The notes beneath the pieces were generated by a model that saw nothing but the letters and a program-made list of their open reading frames with translations, did no database searches and was not told where the DNA came from. Both the position numbers and the translations under genes were made by a program. A stretch of 64,000 nt of DNA from Abelmoschus esculentus (lineage: Eukaryota; Streptophyta; Magnoliopsida; Malvales; Malvaceae), in NCBI GenBank assembly GCA_035048815.1, contig JAUCBN010000047.1, positions 13,358,001 through 13,422,000 of the forward strand, in the 5' to 3' direction. Below, in pieces: positions 46,399 to 58,385 of the stretch. Within the stretch, counting starts at the first letter, position 1. Each line of letters begins with the position of its first letter.

Positions 46399-46797
46399 AT
46401 GTCTTCGAAAACATCAGCATCGGTTGCTCTCTTTCTTGCACTCAACATTCTCTTCTTCTCTCTAGCCACTGCATGTGGTTCTTGTCCTTCACCCAACCCT
46501 AAACCAAAACCAAACCCCACTCCCTCCCCATCTCCTGCAGGCAAATGCCCCAGAGATGCTCTTAAACTAGGTGTATGTGCTCAAGTTCTTGGTTTGGTCA
46601 ATGCCACTGTTGGCTCACCACCGGTAAAGCCATGCTGCTCCCTTCTCGAAGGCCTTGCTAATCTTGAAGCTGCAGTTTGCCTTTGCACAGCAATCAAAGC
46701 CAACGTTTTGGGCATCAACCTTAATATCCCAGTTTCCCTCACCTTGCTTCTCAATGTCTGCTCAAAGAATGTTCCATCTGGCTTCCAGTGTACCTAA
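46399..46797 (+). CDS. Hybrid proline-rich protein (HyPRP), 8-cysteine motif
   Basis: Single exon, 132 residues: signal peptide (about 1-25, ending ATA-CG), a short Pro/Lys-rich linker (PNPKPKPNPTPSPSP) and an eight-cysteine domain of the DC2.15/AIR1 type (C-C-CC-CLC-C-C, about 49-131). These are cell-wall proteins related to lipid transfer proteins, usually tied to growth, cold or auxin responses. The start at 46399 was chosen because it opens the signal peptide; a longer reading has no ATG. A closely related gene lies in opposite orientation 3.1 kb away (49934-50326). Confidence 0.93.
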   Translation: MSSKTSASVALFLALNILFFSLATACGSCPSPNPKPKPNPTPSPSPAGKCPRDALKLGVCAQVLGLVNATVGSPPVKPCCSLLEGLANLEAAVCLCTAIKANVLGINLNIPVSLTLLLNVCSKNVPSGFQCT

Positions 46798-49700
46798 TCA
46801 GTGTTGCGAATTCTTTATCTTCTTAGTGTTTTTCATGGTATGAACTTTGAAGTTGTAGTTAACTTCCAGTTGCAGTGGTAACTGCTTGTTTCCGTCGATG
46901 TAATGTTTGTTTCCGTGTGGATTGACAGTGAAAAAGTGTACGATGTCTTAGTTCTTCGAGCGTGTTTCTTTGTATCGTTGCCTGTCGGTATCTTTAATTA
47001 TTCTATGTTTTAATTATTATAATGAACCCTTGAAAAATTTAAAATTTGTATATATGATTTAAATTTTCAGAAATTTGTGGTTTACTTAGCTCAATGTTCT
47101 TTTTTAATTTTTTATTCGGATAAATATATTCTTTAAAACAAAATTCAGAAAAATACCCCTTTCAAGTTTTAACCCAGTAAATTGAGTGATTTACATTTTA
47201 AATCACCGAACTTAACATCCACTTTTATATACATCACAAACCTTCAATTTAATCAAATTACATCATTCAACTTTTATTATTAATAAACTAAATCATTTAT
47301 GTTAACGCAATTAAATAATTTATAAAAAAAAACAAAACATAAATTAATACTATTATTTAATATATTTTCACATATCACTATTAAATAATGTTTAATTGAT
47401 AATTTTAATAATTTTATGTGAAAATTTTTTATTTCATTTAAATAAGTTTAAAAGAAAAATAACAAAATTTCTTATAATTTTTTTAAAAAAATTAAATTAT
47501 TAATTAAATATCATTTATCGATAATATATAAAAAAATATATTAAATAAAAATATCAATTTTATTTTTTTTATTATAGATATTTAATGATACCAATATAAG
47601 TGACTTCATTTATAAATAATGAAAGTTGAATGATATAATTTGATTAAATTAAAGGTTTATGATGTAAATAAAAATGAATATTGAGTTTAGTGAAGTAAAA
47701 TGTAAATTACTCCAGTAAATTTGATATAATAAAAAATTGATAAATTAATTCCTTTCTTTTCTTACCTTTGAAATTTATGTTTGGTTAAATACGGATTTAA
47801 CCTATGTAGTTGAAAGGGGTTTCTTTTAAATCTTGTTCGAAGGATGTTATTTATTCAAATAAAAAAATTAAAAAAGAATATTGAGCCAATATGCCGAAAT
47901 TTACTGTCTTTTTCATTAAAAACTTATTTTCATCCTTTAAATTTTATAAATTCACCTCTAAATTATAATAAATTTATTCTTCTAACACATAGTACTAAAT
48001 CCGTCCCTATTCTTAGTGTACTCCGTTTCTGTACATCTGTACGTGTATTTTGCAAAGTGTTCAACAAAAAATGACACTAAATAATTGAAAACGTGGTGGC
48101 CTATAAATACTGGTTTAGATTCTTCAAACTGTGGCCAGCATCAGATCTCCGTACCGGGTAATAATGAGTATGTCCAGCTTGCGAGCTATTTGGGCTTAAT
48201 TCGGTTAAAGCTCGGCTCGAGTAAACTCGACCAGATTCGAGTTCGATTCGACTCGTTATCACCTCTAAGATCTCCATGTGGGTCATGTAATAGATCCCCC
48301 ACAAGTGTAAACGTAGTTCGGTTCACCTGAAGATGTCTCCATCATTCTTAAAATCTTCATGTCGTTTGTTCCTTTGTATGGTAGCGTAAAGTATCTATGT
48401 AATGTAGACAACACCGGCATCGGTCGGGGTCCATGGCGCACTACAACTACTGAAAGCACAGTGTTGAGTCCGTGACTTGCAAGTTGTTGAAGAAGATGTG
48501 TATATTCTCACATGGGAAAGGTTTGAAAGATCGAAACCAGGAAAAAGAAAGATCAGTTTTTTTGTTCACGGTCATTACTGCACAAAAAGGCAAAGATTCC
48601 CATGGCTTTTCTTCATGAAGGCGAAACACAAAGGGCTGAAGGTCACACCATAACAAGTAGGCATTTTAGCTATTTGATTTATCTTGAAACGTAATTTTAA
48701 TAATTTTTTTAAGTGATTAATGATCGTTTTTTTATTGTTTTAAATTTTAATTGTATTTATGAAATTTTCTAACCAAAATAATAAAAATTAAAATATTAAA
48801 TTAATAAAATATATTTTCATTCTACAAAAATCTATTTTTGAGTTTTTGTCGGGATCTCGAAAATATATATATATGACGACTCTATATTCAATTGTGATGG
48901 TGAAGATTTTCGTAAAAAATATATTATTTATGACGGTAATAAAATTAATATATGATATATTACGGAAAGTTTAGGTTTATATTGTTTTTATTATTTTTTT
49001 GGTATTATAGGGATGATTAAAAAAAAAATGGGATTTAAACTAAAATAAACAGGACTGTTACTTTTTGATGGCGTGATTAATTTTTTTTTCTTTCCGTCGG
49101 ATAAGTCGGCTTGATTAGCCATGAAGTTGCTTAAAATTAATGCAAAACATGCAACAAATGAAAGCAAAAGAGACAACAACTTTAACAGTTTAGTAGGTAT
49201 GAACACCTCGTCAGCAAAAACTGACATTCTCTGTCCGAAAAAAATTAACCTCGCTGCTAAAAGGTGACGTGGTCTACATTTCTCTATTTATTTTGGCTTA
49301 TGTCTCTAATATTTTTTTTAAACATCCTATATCCCAAATATTAATTTAAAAGTTTTTATACTCTAAATTTATCACGTAAAAATGTTATTATTAGTGTTTT
49401 ATTTGGACAAATTAAATTATTATTATTATTAATTCGTCTCTAATGATAAATTGTGACAATAAAAGTTTTTCACTAAAAAATTTACTTTTTATAATAATTT
49501 AGTTGTGATAATCTTAACTTACGTCGAAAATATAGTCCTTACTCCTTATAATTGTATGAAAAAAATATATCGTAGATATCTAATTCTTAACCTTGGGCCT
49601 TCTTTGTCTCAAGTGTTGTACGTTTAGTTGATAATCTTTCTTTTTTTTTCTTTTCTAAAAACTTTCTTTTTCTTTCTATATATCTAATCTAATTGTAAAT

Positions 49701-49933
49701 ATAAAACATCTAATTATATTTATAATTTAATCATAAATATAAATTTTAGTGAATGATCTATTTAAATCGAATAACATGCAGAAGTAAAAATTGGTGTTTT
49801 TTGACTACTGCTATTATCTGAGTTCTTCAATACATAAGAATTAAGATTGTTGACTAAGAACATTTGCTTGTATCCTATCAGTTACTCGGAAACCATGATG
49901 AACACCTATAGGAGAAAGAATCTGCTGCACTGA
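46798..49933. other. Spacer between the two HyPRP genes
   Basis: It contains the Mutator-like MITE at 47184-47712. A stretch near 48180-48260 is rich in CTCGA/TTCGA words (AGCTCGGCTCGAGTAAACTCGA-like), a pattern often seen inside decayed plant retroelements. No gene is supported; the rest is AT-rich. Confidence 0.5.
47184..47712. mobile_element. Mutator-like MITE with 9-bp target duplication
   Basis: The inverted ends are GAGT(G/A)ATTTACATTTTA, with arms of about 130-140 bp that stay recognisable (TTCAATTTAATCAAATTA(C/T)A and relatives). The flanks are a perfect CAGTAAATT at 47175-47183 and 47713-47721. It is 529 bp with no coding capacity. The ends differ from those of the 1.2 kb foldback element at 32.8 kb, so it belongs to another family. 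Confidence 0.75.
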
Positions 49934-50326
49934 TTACGGACATTGGAGGCCAGACGGAACTTTCTTTGAGCAGACGTTGAGAAACAAGGTGAGGGTAACT
50001 GGGACATTAAGGTTGATACCTAAAACGTTGCCTTTGATTACCGTGCAAAGGCAAGCCGCAGCTTCAAGATCAGATAGGCATTTGAGGAGGGCGCAGCATG
50101 GCTGAACCGGTGGTGAACCAACGGTCACATTCACCAAACCAAGCACGTTAGCACAGACACCTAGTTTAAGAGTATCGATGGGGCATTTGCCTTGTGCAGA
50201 TGGAGTTGGGGAGGGAGTGGGGTTGGGGCAAGGGCAAGGGCAAGAACCGCAAGCACTGACTAGAGTGAAGAAGAGAATGTTGGGTGCGAAAAAAAGGGCA
50301 ACCGATGCTGATGTTTTCGAAGCCAT
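49934..50326 (-). CDS. Hybrid proline-rich protein, inverted paralogue
   Basis: Single exon, 130 residues. It closely follows the gene at 46399: the same MxSKTSASVALF start of the signal peptide, a Pro linker (here with extra Cys, CPCPCPNPTPSP) and the eight-cysteine domain ending PSGLQCP. It also has an additional Cys in LLKCLSDLE, so it carries several Cys beyond the standard eight, which could change disulfide pairing. It is convergent with its paralogue. A TATA-like TATAAAAT lies at 50430-50423 on this strand. Extracellular wall protein by family. Confidence 0.92.
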   Translation of the reverse strand: MASKTSASVALFFAPNILFFTLVSACGSCPCPCPNPTPSPTPSAQGKCPIDTLKLGVCANVLGLVNVTVGSPPVQPCCALLKCLSDLEAAACLCTVIKGNVLGINLNVPVTLTLFLNVCSKKVPSGLQCP

Positions 50327-50422
50327 GGTTCATTCTTGCATGCATACAATCTACAAAGTCTTCCATGCACCATATTCTTGACACGTAGTCATGACTACAG
50401 AACCTACCATGGTCCACCACAG

Positions 50423-50430
50423 ATTTTATA
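50423..50430 (-). promoter_or_regulatory. TATA box of the second HyPRP gene
   Basis: On the minus strand this reads TATAAAAT, about 100 bp upstream of the ATG at 50326. Confidence 0.5.
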
Positions 50431-52590
50431 TGGAACTGTTTCCTCGCATAAATTCTGGAAAGAAAAAACCATTATCAATTACACATTGTTCAATTGTCAC
50501 GACCTGATGATTATTTTATCCTCTTCTTCTCGCACCTTCATTGAAATCAGACTTTTCTTTCGCCTACAGAAACTGCTGAAACACAATGATGTCAGAATTA
50601 ATTTATATCCTTCCAAGTGAAGGTAAGTGGATCCAGAAGAGGTTCACCTATGTTTTGCCAAACGAAGAAAAAAAAACATAAAACAACTTGTCTTGTTGCA
50701 GAGGCGACAATATTGTCCCCACAAACACGTATGTCATGCAATGAAAAACTTGGAAATCTCCTGGTAATCTCGACAGACAATATTTAGCTAATTTATTCCA
50801 TTTGCAAACACAGAAAGAACAGCTACTGTAGGTTATTCCTTGGAGTTCAAGGTATACTTGTCGTATATACCTTCCCCATTTTATCGTGGCTCTTGGACAA
50901 CTTGAAAGCATCATTAAATGAACTCGTAATCACTTAATTACATTTTTTTAATAAAATTGGTATAATTAAAAAATAATATACTATTTATATAACATATTTT
51001 TATTGCAAATTTGTGATGATTAAAGTGTTTAAGAGGACAATTCAGTATTGTTTTTTATAGTTACTAGCATCAGGTTTATTCCCCTGTTTGTCTCTGAAAC
51101 AACTTGAAACAGTACCTTACATAGTTACATTGTCGTGTAGGGTTAACACCAACTCAATAAAAACACTAATTAATCCATAATTTAATGCCCTAATTGGACT
51201 TCATTAGTATAAAAAAAATAGTATAATCAGATCATTGTTATATAAAGAATAAGTTTTTGTTTTTCCCCTAAATATGCATTGGATTTAGCCAAGTGAAATT
51301 TAAATAGTATATTATTAGCATTGACGATGTTTATTTGGATTATTATTTAATGTATTAATGGTAAAAGAATAATTTTTATAAGCGTTTAATTTCAGGGTTT
51401 TGAATAATTTATAATTTAATGTTTTTATATTTTAATTTTATAATTGTATTTATTTTTAAATGTTTTCAATTTTTATTTTAATATATTATAATTTTTTATT
51501 TCATTTTAATATTTTTAATTTTTAAATTATTTCTGCCTTCATATTGAATTAGAAATTTAATTTTGCCCTCAAATTCGGTCAAAAAGATTATTTTACACTT
51601 ATGTGGCATCATCTTTATATAAATTATCACACCATCACACATGAACTACCACGTTAACATTGTAACAGTTAATGTTGATTTCTATTAGTCAAGGGACAAA
51701 CGATGATGTAATTCGATTATTTTAGAGGCTAAGTTGATACAAAAATATCATAAAGACAATTGATAAATTAAAACTATTATAAGAGCAAAAGTAACCTTTA
51801 AGCATTGTTATTATTATTAGTCTTAATAATGATTGTATGATCGTATTCGTTTATTTTTTATGTTCTGTTGATTTTCAAAAGTTTTATCATCTCCTACCTA
51901 ATATAAATATTTACTCATTAAAATAAACCCTAATTACCAAATAATAATTAATCACTAATAAATTTAATTTAATTATCAAATAAAATTTATATCAAAATAT
52001 AATATTTAATAACATATTTCATACAAATTTATTTAAATTTTTTAAAATAAATATCATCTCCGATAAAATTGTGATTATTCTTAAGTGCGAAGGAATTGAT
52101 GCCTCTGTACTGTAGCAGCCTAGCAGGATGCTAGCTGTTACGTCCACACTTACCAACAATGCACGGAGACTGCGTACAAGAACTAGGTGCAAAGGACATT
52201 AAACTTTACAAATTCCCATATCACAAGGGGATCGAGGAACTATTAATTATATCAATAATATTCTTTAGTCCGCAATTTAAAATTGTCAGACATAACACAC
52301 AGGTGGATTGGGAGAGAAAACAAAAATTTGGACAAATGGTGATGGGTAACATGACAAGAAATGAAGATACCATGTCATGTTTTTTAAGATTAACAGTGAT
52401 TGGTCTAAATGATAAACAGTTTGGTTTTATTTAAATCGATTTTGGGTTCAAAACGTTGTATACATAAAAGATTTTATTAAAAAATTTATCTACTAACAAT
52501 AAATATATAACGGGATTTATTCATAATAATCAGAATGAAATTTTAAAAATCGAAAAAATAATAAAAAAATACAATTAAGCTTTCTTCGCT
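50431..52590. other. AT-rich spacer
   Basis: No gene is supported. Around 51540-51790 there is wording (GGCATCATC, ACCACGTTAACATTGT, GGGACAAACGATG) typical of decayed plant repeats, with no ends that I can fix. The stretch 52080-52200 is less AT-rich but not recognisably coding. Confidence 0.5.
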
Positions 52591-52596
52591 AGTCAT

Positions 52597-52604
52597 TATA
52601 AATA
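52597..52604 (+). promoter_or_regulatory. TATA box of the NPF transporter gene
   Basis: TATAAATA lies 79-86 bp upstream of the ATG at 52683. Confidence 0.6.
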
Positions 52605-52682
52605 CCTCCTTGACCTTTTTTTGTGGTTGTGCTACTACACTTCCTATATTTCTTTCCTTTTCTCCTTTAATTATATCAAGGA

Positions 52683-54892
52683 ATGTCCCTCCCGATAACA
52701 CAGGAGAAAACCCTGCATGATGCCTGGGACTACAAGGGCCGCCCTGCCCGGTCTTCCGAAACCGGTGGCTGGTCCAGCGCTGCCATGATTCTAGGTCTTT
52801 CATTAACCCCTAGCCCCTACCTTAACTTAAGAATTGTTAATTCTTTGATTTCTTTTCTTGGTTTCCCAGTATTGGCCTAGACATATACTTACTTTCTATT
52901 TTGTTTTCTGCATCTGTCAGGTGTTGAAGCATGTGAGAGGCTAACGACGTTAGGTATAGCTGTTAACTTGGTGACGTATTTAACGGGTACCATGCATTTA
53001 GGTAATGCAACATCGGCCACCACCGTGACCAACTTCCTTGGCACATCTTTCATGCTCTGTCTTCTCGGTGGTTTTGTCGCCGACACGTTCCTAGGCAGGT
53101 TTGGTCTCTTCTACACCTCTCATCGTACACTTGTTCCCATGCACTGCTCTTTCATTCAAGTTATAATTAATAATTCTGCTCTTCAATAAATTCACAGGTA
53201 TCTCACAATTGGAATCTTCGCCACTGTTCAAGCAACTGTAAGAACCATCTCCTTTGCTTGAAATTGAAATCATGTTCCTAATGTCAAGAAATATGTACTT
53301 ATATTTTCATTTTGATTATGCTGGCAATCAGGGCGTCACCATTTTGACAATCTCAACACTGATTCCAAGCCTAAGGCCTCCAAAATGCCACCGGGACGGC
53401 GACACTACGTGCACCCCGGCTAGCGGCATGCAACTTACCGTTCTCTACTTAGCCCTTTACCTGACCGCCCTCGGTACCGGCGGCCTCAAATCGAGTGTCT
53501 CAGGGTTCGGATCGGACCAGTTCGATGACTCGGACCCCGAAGAGAGATCCCAAATGACCAACTTCTTCAACTGGTTCTTTTTCTTCATCAACATAGGATC
53601 ACTTGGTTCGGTCACAATTCTGGTATACATACAAGATGAGTTAGGGCGTGGATGGGGCTATGGTATTTGTGTTTGTGCTATTGTGATAGGGTTGGTGGTG
53701 TTCCTATCGGGTACGAGGCGTTACCGTTTCAAGAAACTGGTCGGGAGCCCATTGACCCAAATCGCCGCCGTGTTCATAGCCGCCTGGAAAAAAAGGCATT
53801 GGAAGTTGCCATCTGATCCGTCCTTGCTTTTCAACATTGATGATATAACTGAGGGATTGAGTAAGAAGAAGAAACAAAAGTTGCCCCATAGTAAGGAGTT
53901 TCGGTAAGTGTTCTTTTTAACTTACTTTTCGGTGCTTTTCGGTGTCATATTGTGCATGAAAATGTTCACACACAATAAAAACAAAACCAATCTCTGTCTC
54001 TCTCGTGGCTATAAACAGCTCTAAACTGTGCAGATTCCTAGACAGGGCGGCGATCAAGCAGAACCCATGTTTTCCCATGCCAAATAAGTGGAATTTAGCA
54101 ACGCTAACGGATGTCGAAGAAGTGAAATTGGTGCTAAGAATGCTATCCATTTGGGCCACCACCATCATATTTTGGACCGTCTATGCGCAGATGACGACAT
54201 TCTCAGTGTCTCAGGCCACTACCATGGACCGTCACATTGGCAAATTCCAAATCCCACCAGCATCGCTCACAGTGTTCTTCGTGGCCAGCATTCTCTTGAC
54301 TATCCCAGTCTATGACAGACTCATCGTCCCCATTGCAAGAAAAGTTCTAAAAACCCCACAGGGTTTAACCCCGCTGCAAAGAATCGCGGTTGGTCTAGTT
54401 TTATCCATCATCGCAATGACAGCGGCCGCACTGATAGAAATAAAGCGACTGAGAACCGCAAGCTCACATGGTCTCACGGATAACCCGACGGCTCAAATCC
54501 CATTGACCGTCTTCTGGCTGGTTCCCCAGTTTCTGTTTGTGGGGGCCGGGGAGGCCTTTACATATATAGGGCAGCTTGACTTTTTCTTAAGGGAGTGTCC
54601 TAAAGGGATGAAAACGATGAGTACGGGTTTGTTTTTGAGTACCATTTCACTAGGGTTTTTCGTTAGTTCATTGTTAGTTACAATAGTTCACAAGATCACC
54701 GGAAACAAGAAGCCATGGCTGCCGGACAATCTGAACAAAGGGAGGCTGTATAATTTCTATTGGCTTTTGATGATTTTGAGTTGCTTCAACTTGGCGGTTT
54801 ACTTGGTTTTCGCTAAATGGTATGTTTACAAAGACAAGAGACTTGCAGATGAAGGAATTGAGTTGGAAGATGACGAACCTACCTTCTATTAA
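52683..54892 (+). CDS. NPF6 (NRT1.1-like) proton-coupled transporter
   Basis: Five exons: 52683-52794, 52921-53098, 53198-53237, 53332-53903 and 54034-54892, GT-AG, phases closing at 586 residues. This is a twelve-helix MFS transporter of the plasma membrane. The N-terminal half is very close to the dual-affinity nitrate transporter NRT1.1/NPF6.3: proton-coupling ExxER (EACER, about 40-45), YLTGTMHLGNAT, and the threonine (about T100, in GRYLTI) whose phosphorylation switches affinity in NRT1.1. The residue matching the NRT1.1 nitrate-binding His356 is Tyr here (FWTVYAQMTTFS, about Y351), as in some other NPF6 members. So the substrate or affinity cannot be assumed. The C-terminal tail is acidic (ELEDDEPTFY). 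Intact. Confidence 0.94.
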
Positions 54893-55530
54893 ACGAATAT
54901 GGGATCATTTTTCATTAAGATTTGTGTTTATAGCTTTGTATTATTAGTTCTTTGCTTGACTTTTCATAAGATTGAAACCGCCTTTACATGTAAAAAAAGA
55001 ATGGTAAATGATCAAAGTAGGACCTACTTTGGGAACATGAAAATGATACAATTTGTAGAAGCTATAGAAACTGAGACTCGATCGTTCTGGTATTGATCTG
55101 TGTGCAACTTGACGACAATATGCCATGTGACAAGACCCAGACGGCGGTTCTCGCCGGATGACTCATCTTCAGCTAGCTGTCAAGTATTGTTCTGGACTGC
55201 AATCTAATGACAAAAGTGAAAAATAAGGGACGAAGAAAATCAGGAAAAGGTACAAGAACAAGACGAATCCCTTTTTCCAAAGGTGTTGTGAGTTACAACA
55301 GGCTGATCTGATGGTGGGGAAGGCCGCAGTTTCATGGTTGCAGTACCTTTTTGCATGTGTTCGGTTACTTTAAAATAATAAAGCTGAAAGGTTGAATCAT
55401 ATATCAAAACATACTTGAGTATCTCTAAATCAATGAGTTTAAAGATTATTTGCAGATAAACAGATGTCGGATTAAACAGTATGTTTATGTTAAAATCTGA
55501 CCAAGTTTCTAACTTCAGCTTGAATATCAT
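54893..55530. other. Convergent spacer
   Basis: 3' flanks of the transporter (+) and the DUF863 gene (-). There is no further gene. Confidence 0.5.
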
Positions 55531-58385
55531 CTAAAAGATTTTTCTTCCAACATGATTGCATCTTGACCGTCTGCTTCTCACCGGTCTGCACCAGTTCTCT
55601 CCATTGGCCGTCTTAGCTCTCATCTTCTTGTACTCCCTTGACCTTAGAACTCCCTCAAGAATGTTTATATCTTCACGAATTTCATGTCTAGAAAGCGATG
55701 CGAGGCCTGGAAGTATGTCCTTCTGAAAATCCTTCAGTCTCCTTCCTCTTCTCAACTTAATACTGGAATCTTTTGTCGGTCCATCACTTACTTCAAACAG
55801 CTTTGATGATACAGAATAATCATCTGCACTGCTTTCTGGCAGTGACAAAGTCATTAACTCAAATGAATCATACGAACATTGTGGTTGCTCCTTGTCCTCA
55901 TTCTCTAACTCGTTGGACGCTATCTGGGTTGAAGATTCCTCATTCTTCGAGGAAAGAAGCATAAGTGATTCAGCTGCCATTTGCATCAAATTATCCACTT
56001 CAACTGATTCTTCTCTGTTATCATAACATTCATTTTTTATTTCATTACTACCAGAAGATCTTTGATCCTGATCACCTAATAGAGTTTCTGGAACTTTAGA
56101 TCTCCCGTTGGTTCCTGAAAACTGATCAGAATCAGAAAGATTTGATTTACAGGGTGGAATTCCAGATTCCATAGTCCTTACAGGACTAGAATCATCACCT
56201 GAAATGCAGCTAGACTTCCCAGTCCCATTGGAATGTTCATCTTCAACGGTAATTTGGATTTTATCAGAACATAATACATTGTCCGCTTCTCCGGTCTTCT
56301 CACAACCTGACGGTATAGCAACTACACATGCAGGGTCCAGACCACGAGCATGACCAGTTTTTAGTTTCAGCATAAGCTCATCCCTTCCATTCTTTGTGTT
56401 TCCACCTTGGCCGCCACTCTCCTCAGACATGTTTATTTGTGGCCTGGATTCAAATGCAGGACTAATAAGGCTCGTTTCACATTCATTCATTCCACCGTTA
56501 GCAGAACTTCTCACTTGATCTTTTGTTCTCCAGTCTTCATTATTAGAATTAATCAACGGATGGACCAGTATGACATCATCTGAGTGACAGGACGAATCAT
56601 CAAGCAGAACTTCATTAAGGTCCACATATCCCACTCCACGTGAAGTGAACTGCTGCTTTCCGGTCCAAATGTTTTCATGTGGCGTACTTCCATTGTGTTT
56701 TAATCCTGCAAATGAAGAAATAAAGATACGATAAACATAAAACACGTTCTTGAACTGAACAAGAAACAAGAATAGAATCTCTATGGCAATGAAGCTTCTA
56801 ATGGTGAAGCAAGTTACCAGTAGCTTGAACAGAATAGGGCTGCTCTTGCCATTTGCTTTCCCCAACAAAGGAGCTAGTCATCGCTATCTCATGAGATAAA
56901 TATTTCTGCATGCATCCCGAAGAAATTGGATCAGAATTTATCGTAACTCGTGAATCATGCTTCCCTCCAGAATAAGTAACTTCAGCAGCATCAAAAGATG
57001 AATGTTCTTCATCCATATTTGTGGTCATCTCGGTAGATTCTTCCAAATCAATGACAATTCTAGAGCATGCATTAGTTTTCTTGTCATACTGACGTCTTTC
57101 TTTATATTCCTTTTTCCCTTTAGCCACTCCAAGGGTTAGAGAAAGCCTCAACTCCAGTGGATCTGAATAATCACCACCATGGAGAGAATTCACATCTATG
57201 CTTTCGTTTATGTGATCCCTGACCTTTACTTTATTTGGGAGATTATTATCCACAAGACTCGTATACTGATCAGGAAGAAGCTGAAGATCGAAAGGCCTTT
57301 GCTGAAATTTATAGCTATTTCCCTGCCAGCCTTCTAACAAGTCCAGACTAGAAGACACTCTCAAATCCAACTGAACAAAATTTCAAAGAGAAAAGGTATT
57401 ACACAGACACTTACCAAAACATGAATGTCACAATCATGCATGAAAAGAAAAAGAACGTTCAAGTAGATTTCTCTCAAGACAAAATAGTTTTCACCAATTC
57501 TTCATGATTGCACATCATGTTTCTAACCTTCAAAAGTGTTAGATTTATAACATTTTTTCTCGTAAAACGACTTAAGGAAGAGGGTCCATGAATGTCAACT
57601 TTTTTTTCTTTTCTGTATAGTTGAAATTTTATTCCAAAAGCCCAAAACAGCAGGAAGAAGCATGCTACATGAAGTATTTATCGATAAAGCCTAACAAATT
57701 TAACTATCATGGTTGATGTACCACTCTATACAAACAGATATATAATTAGATATACAACATTGATGGAAAAATTAGGAACAACACAAAAACAAACTTTTAG
57801 AGCAGAAACAATATTAGAGGTCAATTCTTAACATCTTAGAGGACAGTAGTAGCTTCAATTACCATGGGACTTGAATTTTTTGGGAGTCCAATTTCTTGGG
57901 GGAATGACTGTGCATTTGCTTTCCATGAATTGACTGTTTCAAGTTCGAAGGGTGTATGTTCCTTCATTAGAGTTTTCTGAACTTTATATAAACGATGGAG
58001 CTCACGGACCTGAAAAAAAAGACATCTAGAGTTTAAGCATCTAGACTTGGGATAAACATGAGCTTCTTCCAGGAAACAAATTTAACTTCTATGGCCTCAT
58101 GTTCCACCATATCATAGAAACAATGAGTTGAAATCTAACTTTAAATCACATGAACTCATCTAATTTGAGAGCAATAAAATCCGCAAGAACAAAATTGTCA
58201 AGATGGCTAAAGGCTTGACCATGAAAGGGAAATTATTTATAGGCAACAGAAATATATAGCAAACTACAAGTAAAGAGACAGAAAGGAAATCATAGTACCT
58301 GCTTTCTGAATATGATTTCCTGATCAAGCATTGTCTGTTTGAAAATATCTTTAAGCGAATCAGAGGCTTGTGGTATTGAATTCAT
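55531..58385 (-). CDS. DUF863 family protein
   Basis: Four coding exons: 58385-58299, 58009-57863, 57370-56818 and 56705-55531, GT-AG, phases closing at 653 residues. The N-terminal part has the family's helix (QTMLDQEIIFRKQVRELHRLYKVQ). The middle is long, acidic and Ser-rich, and the C-terminus is the conserved block FQKDILPGLASLSRHEI ... EGVLRSREYKK ... RSRRSR, rich in basic residues and possibly nuclear (inference). Function unknown. An LELRLSL(T)L segment near residue 130-140 resembles an EAR-type LxLxL repression motif, which would fit a transcriptional role but is not proven. The start at 58385 is the first ATG after an acceptor at about 58397; a long 5' leader with introns reaches upstream to about 60.4 kb. 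Confidence 0.85.

Noticed and set aside
52159..52434. 91-codon frame upstream of the transporter gene
   Set aside because: AT-rich, with no recognised similarity, and placed where the transporter promoter should be.
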